34,095 nt of DNA from NCBI GenBank assembly GCA_018400915.1, contig JAGYLW010000008.1, positions 1-34,095 of the forward strand, given 5' to 3'. This document shows, one piece after another, positions 8,406 to 17,600 of this stretch (its first letter is position 1; each line of letters begins with the position of its first letter). This stretch comes from Fidelibacterota bacterium. Its GTDB lineage: Bacteria > Fidelibacterota > Fidelibacteria > Fidelibacterales > Fidelibacteraceae. Made by a program: the position numbers and the translations under genes. The notes below the pieces were generated by a model that saw nothing but the letters and a program-made list of their open reading frames with translations, was not told the DNA's origin and ran no database searches.

Positions 8406-9002
8406 ATGATCGACCGGAAAGAACTGCGGCGTCAGCTTATGCATACCTCGACGGTGTTCATCCCGCTCCTCTATTATTTTTTCCCGGATATCGGCCCGCT
8501 CAGCGGGCAGCAATGGGTGATGATCCTCTTTCTTGTGTTCGGAGGGGCCTTTGTCCTCGGGGATTATTTCCGCAGGAAGAACGCAACGGTAAAGAAAGTC
8601 TTCATGCTGATCGTGTCGCCTTTTCTCCGCGATATCGAGAACGATAAAATGACGGCGGCCTCCACCATCGCCATCAGCTTTTTCCTTGTTCTGCTGATCT
8701 TTCCCGTGCGGATCGCCGTACCTGCCTGCATGCTGCTGAGCATCGCGGATTCCGCATCCGGGATCGTTGGGCGTTGGACCGGGAAACATCCCTGGTTTAA
8801 GCATTACACGGTCGAAGGCACCCTTGCCTTTATTGCGGCCGGGTTCCTGCTCTTTGTCATCGGGTTTCCCTATATTGCCGTCTGGAAAGCGTTACTGGTG
8901 GTGGTCCTCTGCGCTTTCTTTGAAGCGCTCCTCGATGTGTTCGACGATAATGTCGTCATCCCCGCCGCCGCCGCGCTTATGCTGATGATGCTGGAAGTCT
9001 GA
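8406..9002 (+). CDS. Polyprenol/dolichol-kinase-like integral membrane protein
   Basis: The 198-residue polytopic protein has about six membrane segments and resembles the CTP-dependent dolichol kinase / phytol kinase / CDP-DAG synthase-like superfamily. The diagnostic stretch is SIADSASGIVGRWTGK followed by VEGTLAF, then a late DVFDDNVVIP. In relatives these residues bind CTP and metal. The likely substrate is a membrane prenol or diacylglycerol; the exact one cannot be read from sequence. It starts 4 nt after the PASTA gene, so the two are co-transcribed and may both serve envelope precursors. Confidence 0.8.
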   Translation: MIDRKELRRQLMHTSTVFIPLLYYFFPDIGPLSGQQWVMILFLVFGGAFVLGDYFRRKNATVKKVFMLIVSPFLRDIENDKMTAASTIAISFFLVLLIFPVRIAVPACMLLSIADSASGIVGRWTGKHPWFKHYTVEGTLAFIAAGFLLFVIGFPYIAVWKALLVVVLCAFFEALLDVFDDNVVIPAAAALMLMMLEV

Positions 9003-9014
9003 GCCCGCCGCTTC

Positions 9015-9035
9015 GCCGCCTTTCTTTCCGGCGGC
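9015..9035. terminator. Short hairpin between convergent genes
   Basis: GCCGCC and GGCGGC form a 6-bp GC stem around a 9-nt loop in the 52-nt gap between two convergent genes. There is no T tract on either strand, so terminator function is only suggested by position. Confidence 0.3.
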
Positions 9036-9054
9036 AGCAGGGCACTGATCCCCG

Positions 9055-10104
9055 TCAGGGCCTGAGATGCCTCCGGATGCTTTTCACCAGAACCTCCGCC
9101 ATCCTTTGCTGGCCCAGGTCGCTGAGGTGGATGCCGTCCACCGTCCCTTCTTCGGGAACGCCGCGGAGTTTCCGGAAAGGCAGATAATACAGGTGCTTAT
9201 AGTCTTTTTTCAGGCGGGAATACAGGGTCCTGAAAGCGGTATTTTCCGCCGTGATCTCATTGCGGACCTCAGGATCGCAGCGGCCGCCTTCAGGCATGAA
9301 ATTGGGAACCAGCAGAACGGGGACTTCCGGACGCCGGTCCAGGATCCTGCGGATCTCCCTTTCCGCGCGTTCGCGGATTATCTCAAGGTTCATGTTGGGA
9401 AGGCAGTCGATCACATAAAAAGCCGCATCGATCTCCGCGACGGCCTCCATGATCTCCGGGTCCATCCGCCCGTTCCCGGAAAAGCCCAGGTTGATCGTCT
9501 CGCGTTCCAGCATCCGTCCTGCGATGGCCGGATAGGCCATGCCGGGCCTGGAAGCGCAACCGCCCTGCGTGATGCTGGTCCCGTAAAAGACTACGGGTTT
9601 TTGCGGCCGTACCGCCCCCCGGATCTCCGCTTCCGGGCCGATGCCCAGTTCCAGTCCCGCCAGGCCGTCGTACAGCGGACAGTACAGCAGGTATTCGCGC
9701 ATTTCCCCGCTGAGATTCCCGATCAGTTCCGCCGTGTTTTGCTTTGCGAAGGGTTTCCCCGTCGCAATATGATGCCACCGTGCGTCCTCCTTCACATACA
9801 GGTCCACACCCCGGATCCCCGTTCCGGCCATATGCACCATATGGAAATCGTTCAGCACTTCCCAGCGGACCCGGATCTCACGGGAATCCGTAAAAAAATG
9901 TGCCGCCAGGCCGGCCGAGTTCCTGCCCAGGCGCCAGACCGGCGGGCGCACCCGGTCCTCAAGCTTCCGGGGGAGACGGCCGTACGGGGGACAGTCCCCG
10001 AAAGCACACCCTTCAAGATAGGGCAGGGCGTCGTGAAAAACGGGATCGGAAAAAGCGCTCAGCGCGAACATGCAGAAGAGCGGAAATAAAAGGGATCGTT
10101 TCAT
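9055..10104 (-). CDS. Secreted SGNH-hydrolase-type esterase with N-terminal GxDLY domain
   Basis: The 349-residue protein starts with a signal peptide (first ~19 residues). A beta-rich N-terminal domain follows, containing the GxDLY signature as GVDLY (99-103). The C-terminal domain is an SGNH/GDSL hydrolase: the nucleophile is S177 in YGTSITQGG, GFSGNG supplies the block II/III residues, and DGIHL carries the D323/H326 dyad. This two-domain layout is seen in predicted carbohydrate or lipid esterases of Bacteroidetes-like bacteria. It probably removes acyl groups from polysaccharides in the periplasm or outside the cell. It stands alone between a convergent and a divergent gene. Confidence 0.88.
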   Translation of the reverse strand: MKRSLLFPLFCMFALSAFSDPVFHDALPYLEGCAFGDCPPYGRLPRKLEDRVRPPVWRLGRNSAGLAAHFFTDSREIRVRWEVLNDFHMVHMAGTGIRGVDLYVKEDARWHHIATGKPFAKQNTAELIGNLSGEMREYLLYCPLYDGLAGLELGIGPEAEIRGAVRPQKPVVFYGTSITQGGCASRPGMAYPAIAGRMLERETINLGFSGNGRMDPEIMEAVAEIDAAFYVIDCLPNMNLEIIRERAEREIRRILDRRPEVPVLLVPNFMPEGGRCDPEVRNEITAENTAFRTLYSRLKKDYKHLYYLPFRKLRGVPEEGTVDGIHLSDLGQQRMAEVLVKSIRRHLRP

Positions 10105-10180
10105 AATAACCTCGCAAGAAGATGCGTTTTAGTTAAAAAAAATTATGTTCATTTACAAGAAAAAAGCCTAACTTCAAAAG

Positions 10181-11680
10181 ATGCGGAATTTTAAAAAACA
10201 TATACTCATCCTGCTGGTCCTCTGCATGGCGGTCCCGGCTTTCCCGCAGGTTGCCGTATTCCGCCTGAATGCCTCCGCCGAGCCCCGGGAGATCTACGCC
10301 TCCTATCTCTACGGTGCGAAATGGATGTCCCTGAATCATTTTTTCAAGACCTACGGCGAACTGCGTTCCGTGAATACGGAGGACTGGACGGTGACGGGAA
10401 CGCTCGGGGGAAAGGAATACATCTTTTATGCAAATTCAGGCTTTTACCAGCGGAACGGGGAATGGCGCCACCTCCCCTGCACGGTGGAAAGGCTGAGTTA
10501 CGGCCTTTATATCCCGGAAGCGGAATTTGTCCGCATATTGCAGGAGGATGCCTTCCCGGAACTGCGCCATAACGTTTCCGCGGACGAATACCTGCTTTCT
10601 CCGGGAAGTTTTTCCATTACCGATATCCGCCTGCGGGAAATGAAGAACGGGACCGTTATCCGTGTAAAGACCGGCAAGGACTTTCCCAAGGAGCATTGCC
10701 GGATATGGCAGGGCAACAATCAGTACCTCTATATCTCGGTCTACGGCGCCACGGCCGATATGAACGCGCTTGCCGGGCGGTATTCATCCGGGGTCATCCG
10801 GGAGATCATTCCGGTCATGGCAAAGGAAACACTGCAGTTCAACGTCAAGCTCCGGATGAAGATCGACGGGATCGATCATTTTATCGAGGCCGGGACCGGG
10901 GACATTATCATCAGCCTGCGCCATACCTACCAGAAGGATATGGTACCTGCGGACAACAGCATTGCGAAAAAGCGCTGGCTGATCGACACCATCGTTATTG
11001 ACCCGGGACACGGGGGAAAGCGTTCTCCGGGCGCGGTCGCTCCCGACGGGACCATGGAGAAAGATATCGTGCTGGATGTTTCCCGCCGCCTGGGAAGGCT
11101 GCTTGAGAACAAACTGGGAGTAAACGTGGTATATACCCGGAACAGCGATACGTTCGTACCCCTCTGGCAGCGCCCCAAGATAGCCAATGAGGCCGCCGGC
11201 AAACTGTTTATCAGCATTCACTGTAATTCCGCCCGGTCTTCTCAGGCCTACGGCACGGAAACCTTTTTGCTTTCTCCGAAAAGCACGGAAAAATCCATCG
11301 AGATCGCAGCCCGCGAGAACAAGGTGATCGAACTTGAGGAAGATACGGAGCGCTATGAAAAACTGCTTTCACCCGAGCAGTATATTCTTTCGACAATGGC
11401 GCAGAGCGTTTATATGAAAGAAAGCGAGGCCCTGGCGCAGGCGGTGGAGTCGACGTTCAAAAGCCGCATGGGCTGCCGTTCCCGCGGTGTAAAGCAGGCG
11501 AGCTTCATTGTACTGATCGGCCCGGCCATGCCGGCGATCCTGACGGAGATCGGCTTCATCTCCAACTGGAAGGAGCTGTCGAATCTGAACAAGGATTCCT
11601 ACCGGCAGGAGGTAGCCCACTCGCTTTATCTGGCGGTCAGCGACTTCAAAGAAAATTACGAACGGGAGATCATCGAATGA
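10181..11680 (+). CDS. N-acetylmuramoyl-L-alanine amidase (Amidase_3 family), exported
   Basis: Zinc hydrolase that cuts the bond between N-acetylmuramic acid and the stem peptide during cell separation or wall turnover. The 499-residue protein has a signal peptide (about 1-22), a long N-terminal region resembling copper-amine-oxidase-like/AMIN domains, and a C-terminal Amidase_3 domain from about residue 265. Visible motifs are IDPGHGG (Zn His), TMEKD (Zn Glu), SIHCN (Zn His) and TEIGF (catalytic Glu). The start lacks a strong Shine-Dalgarno site (CTTCAAAAG). Its stop overlaps the murI start as ATGA, so the two are translationally coupled. Confidence 0.92.
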   Translation: MRNFKKHILILLVLCMAVPAFPQVAVFRLNASAEPREIYASYLYGAKWMSLNHFFKTYGELRSVNTEDWTVTGTLGGKEYIFYANSGFYQRNGEWRHLPCTVERLSYGLYIPEAEFVRILQEDAFPELRHNVSADEYLLSPGSFSITDIRLREMKNGTVIRVKTGKDFPKEHCRIWQGNNQYLYISVYGATADMNALAGRYSSGVIREIIPVMAKETLQFNVKLRMKIDGIDHFIEAGTGDIIISLRHTYQKDMVPADNSIAKKRWLIDTIVIDPGHGGKRSPGAVAPDGTMEKDIVLDVSRRLGRLLENKLGVNVVYTRNSDTFVPLWQRPKIANEAAGKLFISIHCNSARSSQAYGTETFLLSPKSTEKSIEIAARENKVIELEEDTERYEKLLSPEQYILSTMAQSVYMKESEALAQAVESTFKSRMGCRSRGVKQASFIVLIGPAMPAILTEIGFISNWKELSNLNKDSYRQEVAHSLYLAVSDFKENYEREIIE

Positions 11681-12513
11681 AGATGCAGGACCGGAAAGGA
11701 CCCATCGGTATCTTCGACAGCGGTTTCGGAGGGCTGACGGTCTATCGCGAGATCCGCAGGCGCCTTCCCGGATATGATTACTGCTATCTCGGTGATAATG
11801 CCCGTTCCCCCTACGGGACGCGGTCTTTTGACATCATTTACCGGTACACCCTGCAGGGGGTAAAGGCGCTTCTGGATGCCGGCTGCCCCCTGGTGATCCT
11901 GGCCTGCAATACCGCATCCGCCAAGGCGCTGCGGAATATCCAGCAGCGGGACCTCAGGGGAAAATACGCGGATCGCCGGGTGCTCGGCGTGATCCGTCCC
12001 AGCGTCGAAAAACTCGGCACACTTAGCAGCAGCGGGAAAGCGGGCCTCTTCGGGACCCCGGGGACCGTGCGTTCGGATTCCTACCGTATCGAGCTGAAAA
12101 AACTGTATCCGGAACTTGAGCTTTTCCAGGAAGCCTGTCCCATGTGGGTGCCGCTGGTGGAAAACAATGAGATCCATACGCCGGCGGCCTCCTACTTCGT
12201 CCGCAGGCACGTGGACGCCTTGTTCGCGCAGGAGCCCGGCATCGACACCGTCATCCTGGCCTGCACCCATTATCCGCTGCTGATGCCGGTCTTAAGGGAA
12301 TGCGTTGCCGAAAGGGTGAAGATTATCGACCAGGGCCCCCTGGTGGCGGAGAGCCTGGCGGATTATCTGCGCCGCCATCCGGAAACAGAAGCACGGTGCA
12401 GCAAAAACGGGAACGAACGTTTCCTGACGACAGCATTCCCTCCGGATTTCGGGTCCCTTACCGAAATGCTGTTCGAGAAGACCATTCACGCGGAACATAT
12501 CGACCTGAACTGA
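11677..12513 (+). CDS. murI: Glutamate racemase
   Basis: Cytoplasmic cofactor-independent enzyme that makes D-glutamate for peptidoglycan. In 278 residues it has FDSGFGGL with D14, the first catalytic cysteine C77 in ACNTAS, and the second C196 in ACTHYP. These are the two acid/base thiols of the racemase. The length is normal. Start and stop overlap the amidase and folC by ATGA, tying three genes into one operon. Confidence 0.97.
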   Translation: MKMQDRKGPIGIFDSGFGGLTVYREIRRRLPGYDYCYLGDNARSPYGTRSFDIIYRYTLQGVKALLDAGCPLVILACNTASAKALRNIQQRDLRGKYADRRVLGVIRPSVEKLGTLSSSGKAGLFGTPGTVRSDSYRIELKKLYPELELFQEACPMWVPLVENNEIHTPAASYFVRRHVDALFAQEPGIDTVILACTHYPLLMPVLRECVAERVKIIDQGPLVAESLADYLRRHPETEARCSKNGNERFLTTAFPPDFGSLTEMLFEKTIHAEHIDLN

Positions 12514-13763
12514 TGCAAGATTACCTTTCAGACCTCTATAAACGCCTCAGCGGGAAGATGAAGCTGGGACGCGAACGCAGTGAAGCACTGATGCGGGTCC
12601 TGCGGCATCCCGAGCGGGCCTATCCTTCCATCCATGTCGCCGGTACGAACGGGAAAGGCAGCGTTACGGTCCTTGCGGCCGCTCTCCTGGGCGCGTCCGG
12701 ACTGAGAACGGGCCGTTTTGTTTCGCCGCATCTTGTGCGCTTTCACGAGCGCATCACGGTGGACGACCGGGAGATCGGCGATGATGCCGTCCGGCGGTAT
12801 CTGAAACAATGGGAAAAACATATCGACAGGATCCGGGCCTCTTTTTTCGAGGTCAGCACCGCTCTCGCCTTTGCGTGGTTCCGGGACAGGGAAGTGGATG
12901 CCGCCGTGATCGAGACCGGCCTGGGCGGCCGCCTGGATGCCACGAACGTCCTGTTGCCGCGGGTTGTCGTGATCACGGCGATCGACTACGACCATACCCG
13001 CATTCTCGGGAACACCCTGCGGGAGATCGCCGGGGAAAAAGCCGGCATTATCAAAAAGGATGTTCCGGTGATCACCGTGAAGCAGAAAAAAGAGATCCTG
13101 GAGGTCTTCCGTTCCCGCACGGCGGACCTCCGGATCCTGGACCCGGAAAAGATCTTCTCCGGGGTCACGCTGGTCCCCGGAGGCATGCGTTTCAGGATGA
13201 AGGGCTATGATGAAGTGTTCCGGGTGCCGCTTATCGGGAGATATCAGCTGGGCAATATTGCCATGGCCGTTGCAGCGGCGGAGGCATTTCTCGGCAGGCC
13301 GCTGAAGGCGGGTGAACTGCGGAACGGTTTTGCGAAGATCGTCTGGAAAGGCCGTTTTGAATACATCGGCCGCGGGCCGGATATCATCTATGACGTTGCG
13401 CATAATCCGGGCGGCATCCGCGCGTTCTGTTCGGCCCTGAAGGAGATATATCCGGGAAAGCGCATCTTTGCGGCCGTCGGCATTCTCAGGGACAAGCATG
13501 CGGAGGAAGCCCTTGCGTATGTGCAGGCCGTTGCGGAGAAAATATGGCTTTCGCCGGTGGATTCCGGCCGCAGCATGGATACGGAAGGCATCCGGGAAAT
13601 GGCGGAACGATTTCCGGAGGTGTATCCTTCGGAAAGCATCGGGGACGCCTGTGAGAGGGCGTACCGCGAACTGCCGGAGCACGGCGTATTGTGTATCCTC
13701 GGCAGTCACTATATTGCAAAAGACGTGTATGAATGGGGGAGGAAGATAAGCGTTGAGAGTTGA
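12513..13763 (+). CDS. folC: Folylpolyglutamate synthase / dihydrofolate synthase
   Basis: ATP-dependent Mur-ligase-family enzyme that adds glutamate to folates, and in many bacteria to dihydropteroate. I start at the ATG at 12513, overlapping the murI stop as ATGA; the ORF-track start at 12300 lies inside murI. This gives 416 residues. Motifs are the P-loop HVAGTNGKGSV near residue 46, SPHLVRFHERI, the ligase signature ETGLGGRLDATN and YDVAHNPGG in the C-terminal domain. The stop codon falls inside the first units of a 7-bp tandem repeat, so the last residues may be repeat-derived. Confidence 0.95.
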   Translation: MQDYLSDLYKRLSGKMKLGRERSEALMRVLRHPERAYPSIHVAGTNGKGSVTVLAAALLGASGLRTGRFVSPHLVRFHERITVDDREIGDDAVRRYLKQWEKHIDRIRASFFEVSTALAFAWFRDREVDAAVIETGLGGRLDATNVLLPRVVVITAIDYDHTRILGNTLREIAGEKAGIIKKDVPVITVKQKKEILEVFRSRTADLRILDPEKIFSGVTLVPGGMRFRMKGYDEVFRVPLIGRYQLGNIAMAVAAAEAFLGRPLKAGELRNGFAKIVWKGRFEYIGRGPDIIYDVAHNPGGIRAFCSALKEIYPGKRIFAAVGILRDKHAEEALAYVQAVAEKIWLSPVDSGRSMDTEGIREMAERFPEVYPSESIGDACERAYRELPEHGVLCILGSHYIAKDVYEWGRKISVES

Positions 13764-13808
13764 GAGTTTAGAGTTTAGAGTTTAGAGTTGAAAGTTTAGG
13801 GTTTAGGG
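13752..13808 (+). repeat. Imperfect 7-bp tandem repeat (GTTKAGA)n
   Basis: About eight units reading GTTGAGA, GTTTAGA, GTTGAAA and GTTTAGG begin within the last folC codons and run into the intergenic region. The remainder up to the HIT start (13809-13999) is purine-rich and holds no supportable gene. A perfect TATAAT at 13900-13905 has no good -35 partner. Confidence 0.8.
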
Positions 13809-13999
13809 AGCAGGGATCGGGGGCTCAAGGTGGAAGATGAATGTTTAATGCAGAAAGTAAAAGAAGCAGAAATCCGGGCATTGAGGAAAAGGGAATCGTT
13901 ATAATGGGAGGGAAAGTCTGTGTTCTTTGGGAATAAGCATGAAAAATACAAGGTGCGGAGGTCATGCATACAAGGATACCGCCGCCGAAAGGAGGAAAG

Positions 14000-14341
14000 A
14001 TGAAGGATTGTATTTTTTGTAAGATCGCTGCGGGGGAGATCCCTTCGGACAAGGTCTTTGAGGATGAATATGTTTATGCTTTCCGGGACCTCAATCCGCA
14101 GGCGCCGGAGCATATCCTTATCATTCCGAAGCAACATATTTCCCGTGTGGAGGACGTGACGGATGAAGACCGCGGGCTGATGGGACGCCTGGTCGTGGCG
14201 GCGAAGCATATCGCCGCAGAGGCCGGCCTGAAGAAGGGCTACCGCCTGGTGTTCAATAACGGTCCCGACGCCGGACAGGAAGTGGAGCATATCCATCTGC
14301 ATTTGATGGGCGGCCGCAGGTTCTCCTGGCCGGCGGGGTGA
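14000..14341 (+). CDS. HIT family nucleotide hydrolase (HinT-like)
   Basis: Small cytoplasmic histidine-triad hydrolase acting on AMP-linked phosphoramidates, as in HinT. I start at the ATG at 14000, preceded by a strong AAAGGAGG, giving 113 residues; the ORF-track start adds 12 unconserved residues. It shows the family N-terminus CIFCKIAAGEIPS, the PEHILIIPKQHI strand and the triad HIHLHLMGG. The first two cysteines may bind zinc. It is flanked on both sides by short tandem repeats rather than genes, so it is probably transcribed alone. Confidence 0.93.
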   Translation: MKDCIFCKIAAGEIPSDKVFEDEYVYAFRDLNPQAPEHILIIPKQHISRVEDVTDEDRGLMGRLVVAAKHIAAEAGLKKGYRLVFNNGPDAGQEVEHIHLHLMGGRRFSWPAG

Positions 14342-14349
14342 GAAAAATC

Positions 14350-14382
14350 GTTGAGTTGTTGAGTCGTTGAGTTGTTGAGACG
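14350..14382 (+). repeat. 8-bp tandem repeat (GTTGAGWY)n
   Basis: Four octamers, GTTGAGTT, GTTGAGTC, GTTGAGTT and GTTGAGAC, follow the HIT stop. The same octamer family recurs at 25773-25810, 25888-25966 and 26089-26130. Confidence 0.8.
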
Positions 14383-14389
14383 AATGTAC

Positions 14390-14464
14390 CCTCAGAACAT
14401 AGGTAACACTTCCACCTCAGAACATAGGTAACACTTTTTGGTGAAAAGTTCCGGTAAAAAGTGT
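14390..14464 (+). repeat. Duplicated 22-bp element plus hairpin, resembling an insertion-sequence end remnant
   Basis: A 22-bp block containing CAGAACATAGGTAACACTT occurs twice (14390-14411 and 14415-14436), 25 bp apart. The second copy runs into ACACTTTTT (14431-14439), which pairs with AAAAAGTGT (14456-14464). Such blocks resemble ends of IS481-type elements, but this is from memory. No transposase is present in the 303-bp gap up to smc. The hairpin could also terminate HIT transcription. Confidence 0.5.
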
Positions 14465-14580
14465 AAATTCACGCATGATTTATTCCTGCCTGTAATGCTC
14501 TTTGATCCGGTAAAGATTGCTTGATCTCCGGATCTGTCCGCCGCGGGGTGCGCTGTATGAATCATGCTCAGCTCACTTGG

Positions 14581-14604
14581 CGTTCATTTTTATTTGAATG
14601 AACG
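14581..14604. promoter_or_regulatory. Palindrome upstream of smc, possible operator
   Basis: CGTTCATT and AATGAACG form a perfect 8-bp inverted repeat around an 8-nt AT-rich centre, about 40 nt before the smc ATG. It could be an operator or an mRNA hairpin. No convincing promoter was identified next to it. Confidence 0.35.
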
Positions 14605-14644
14605 GCATTATGTTTTAAATTACAAGGATTTACAAAAAGTCAGC

Positions 14645-17600
14645 ATGTATATATCGAAACTGGAAATCATTGGTTTTAAGTCCTTCGCGACGAAAACGGT
14701 CATGCAGTTCGGCAACGGCATTACCGCCATCATCGGTCCCAACGGCTGCGGGAAAAGCAATGTGGTGGATGCCATTCGCTGGGTGCTGGGGGAGCAGAAA
14801 ACACACCTGCTCCGCTCGGAACAGATGGTGGATATCATTTTTTCGGGATCAAAGCACCGGAAACCCCTGAATTATGCCGAAGTGATGCTCACCATCCATA
14901 ATGACGACGGGCAGCTCGGCGTCGCCTATACGGACGTGCAGGTCGGCCGCCGGCTTTACCGCGACGGCAGCAGCGAATATTTGCTGAATGACGTCCCCGT
15001 CCGGCTCCGGGATATCCAGGACCTTTTTGTCGATACCGGCATGGGCAGCGACGCCTATTCGGTGATCGAGCTGAAAATGGTGGAAGGGATCCTCAATGAA
15101 GACAAGTCCCAGCGAAAATCCCTGTTCGAGGAAGCGGCGGGCATCAATAAATACAAAACCCAGCGGAAAAGCGCCTGGCGCAAGCTTGATGCGACACGGG
15201 AAGACCTGGCAAGACTGGAAGACATCGTTTACGAAGTGGAAAGCAAGGTCCGGAGCCTCAAACGCCAGATGGGGCGGTACGAACGCTATGCCGGGTATGC
15301 CGAGGAACTGAAAAAGCTGGAGATCACGCTGTCGCAGGCGAAGTGGTATGACTATGAAGAGAAGATCGGACCTCTGCAGGAACAGCTTTCCAGCAACAAA
15401 GTGCAGAATGAAGAGAACGGGAAGCAGCTGAGCATCGAAGAGGCCATGCTCGACAGTTACAAGAGCGAACTGGCGGACATAGAAAAGGAAATGCAGGAGA
15501 TCAACGATGTTCTGCAGGAGCTGAACGAAAAGATCAACCAGAAAAATTCCAGGCGTCTGGTCTGGCAGGAAAAGATCGCCAATGCCCTCCGCAATCAGGA
15601 AAGGCTCCGGAAAGAAAAGCGGGAAAGTGAATCGCGCCTCAATACGAACCTTGAATTAAAAGAAAGTCTCTCTTCACGGCTGGGCGGGGATGATCCGGAA
15701 CTGCAGAAGATGCGGGAAGCCCTGGATACTGCGCGCGATGATTTTGAGGAAGTCCGGAAGGTCCATGAAAAAGCGGAAAGCAAACTGGAGGATATGCGCC
15801 GCGATCTGCGGGAGTCCCAGAAAAGCATGGGGGATGTCCAGCAGCAGATCCTGCGTCTCCGGGACCGTAGCGGGGAGCTTTCCCGTTTGCAGGATGAGGA
15901 GATACAGCGCAGGGAAGATCTTCTGCTGCGTTCCGGTTCGCAGAAGGAGCAGGCGGAAAGCCTGAAGACACAGCTGAAGCAGACCGGGGACCAGATCGGG
16001 GAGATCAGCGGCAATATTGAAAAGTCGGAAGACCGGCGGCAGAAACTGGACGGCGAGATCCGGGACATCGGGCAGGAAATACTGCATCAACAGTCCGCTT
16101 ATGAACGCAACCGCAACGATGCCGGATTTTACCGCGAACTGATCGAATCCCTTGAGGGATATGCCCCCGGTGTCAAATACGTCATGAAACACCTGAAACA
16201 TCCGGGGATCCGGGGGACGGTGGCGGACCTCCTGACCGCAGACAAGGAGTATGTGACGGCCATCGAGATCGCTCTGGGGAATGCAGCAAAATATCTTGTG
16301 GCGGACAGCAGGGAGGACGCCCTTGACGTGATCGACGCATTAAAGCATTCTCAGCGCGGCCGGGTAAGCATCGCTCCGGTGGATATGATGAAAACACGTG
16401 TGAAAACGCCCCTGAAGGATCCTTTTCACGATAAGAATATCCTTGCCCGCGCCGTTGACGTAGTGCACGCCGATGCGAAAAACCGGCTTCTCATCGATTA
16501 TTTTTTAGGGAACGTACTGATCGTCCGGTCACTGCGGGACCTTTCCGAAGAAGCCCTGAAGGATCCCCGTTTCCGTTATGTGACCCCGGACGGCGATTAT
16601 CTGGATCAGCGTGCCATGATCCGCGGCGGAAAGCAGTCCGGACGGGGCCGGCAGATACTCGGCCGGCAGGAAAAGATCCGGGAGCTCGATGACGCCGCCG
16701 CCGCAATGGAGAAAGCGCTTGAGAAGGTCAGAAAAAAACGTGAAGCGCTTGAGGAAGAGCGCAGCGCCTGTATCAAGGAAACGAAGGCATATTCCCGCCG
16801 TTACCGGGAACTGATGCAGGAACGCCTGGAAAAAGAAAAAAAGATGAGCGCGCTGTCCTATGCCGCCGAGCACCGCAGCGACAGCCTGAAGGAGGCGGAC
16901 AGGAAGATCGGGGATTATTCCGCGCGGATCACGGAGATCGGAGAACAGCTGAACTCGGCGGACGACAGCCTGAAAAAAGCAAAAGCCGAAGCGGAGAAAA
17001 ACCGGTCTGCGCTGGAACGTTTTCACAGGGAATATGAAAAAATATCCGAAAAACGGGACCGTCTCAACGCGGAACTTCAGGATATGCGGGTAAGCCTGAT
17101 CGCGCAGGAAAAAGAAAAGGACAATGTGCGCTTCCAGTACAACAATGCCTGCTCGCTGATCGAAGAAATGCAGAAACGTATCGCGGAGATCGGGAAAGAG
17201 GACGCAGGACTGGAAAAACTTACCGAAGAAGGCGAAGCGAAGATGCAGTCGCTGAAAAAGGACCTGGACGTGTTGCGCTCCGACCGGGAAGCGCAGCGGG
17301 AAAAGAGGGACAGGATATACAAGACCCTGAACGAAAAAAGAGCACAGATCCGGAAGGTGGAAGCAACGATCTCGGAGCATCACCGCCGCCGGGAAGATGT
17401 GTTCGAGACCCTTCGCGACCTTGAGATCCGGGTCAATGACATGCGGATGCGCCAGGAGCAGCTGAAACAGCGGATCTTTGACCGTTACCATACCGATATC
17501 CTGAAACGGCCCTATGAACCGATGGATATGGACACGGAGGAAATGGAGGAAAAGATACAGAAGCTCACCCGTCGCATCGAGCTTATCGGCCCCGTCAATA

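Noticed and set aside
14564-14644. N-terminal extension of SMC by 27 residues
   Set aside because: SMC homology starts at MYISKLEIIGFKSF, and the extension crosses the palindrome and lacks a ribosome binding site.
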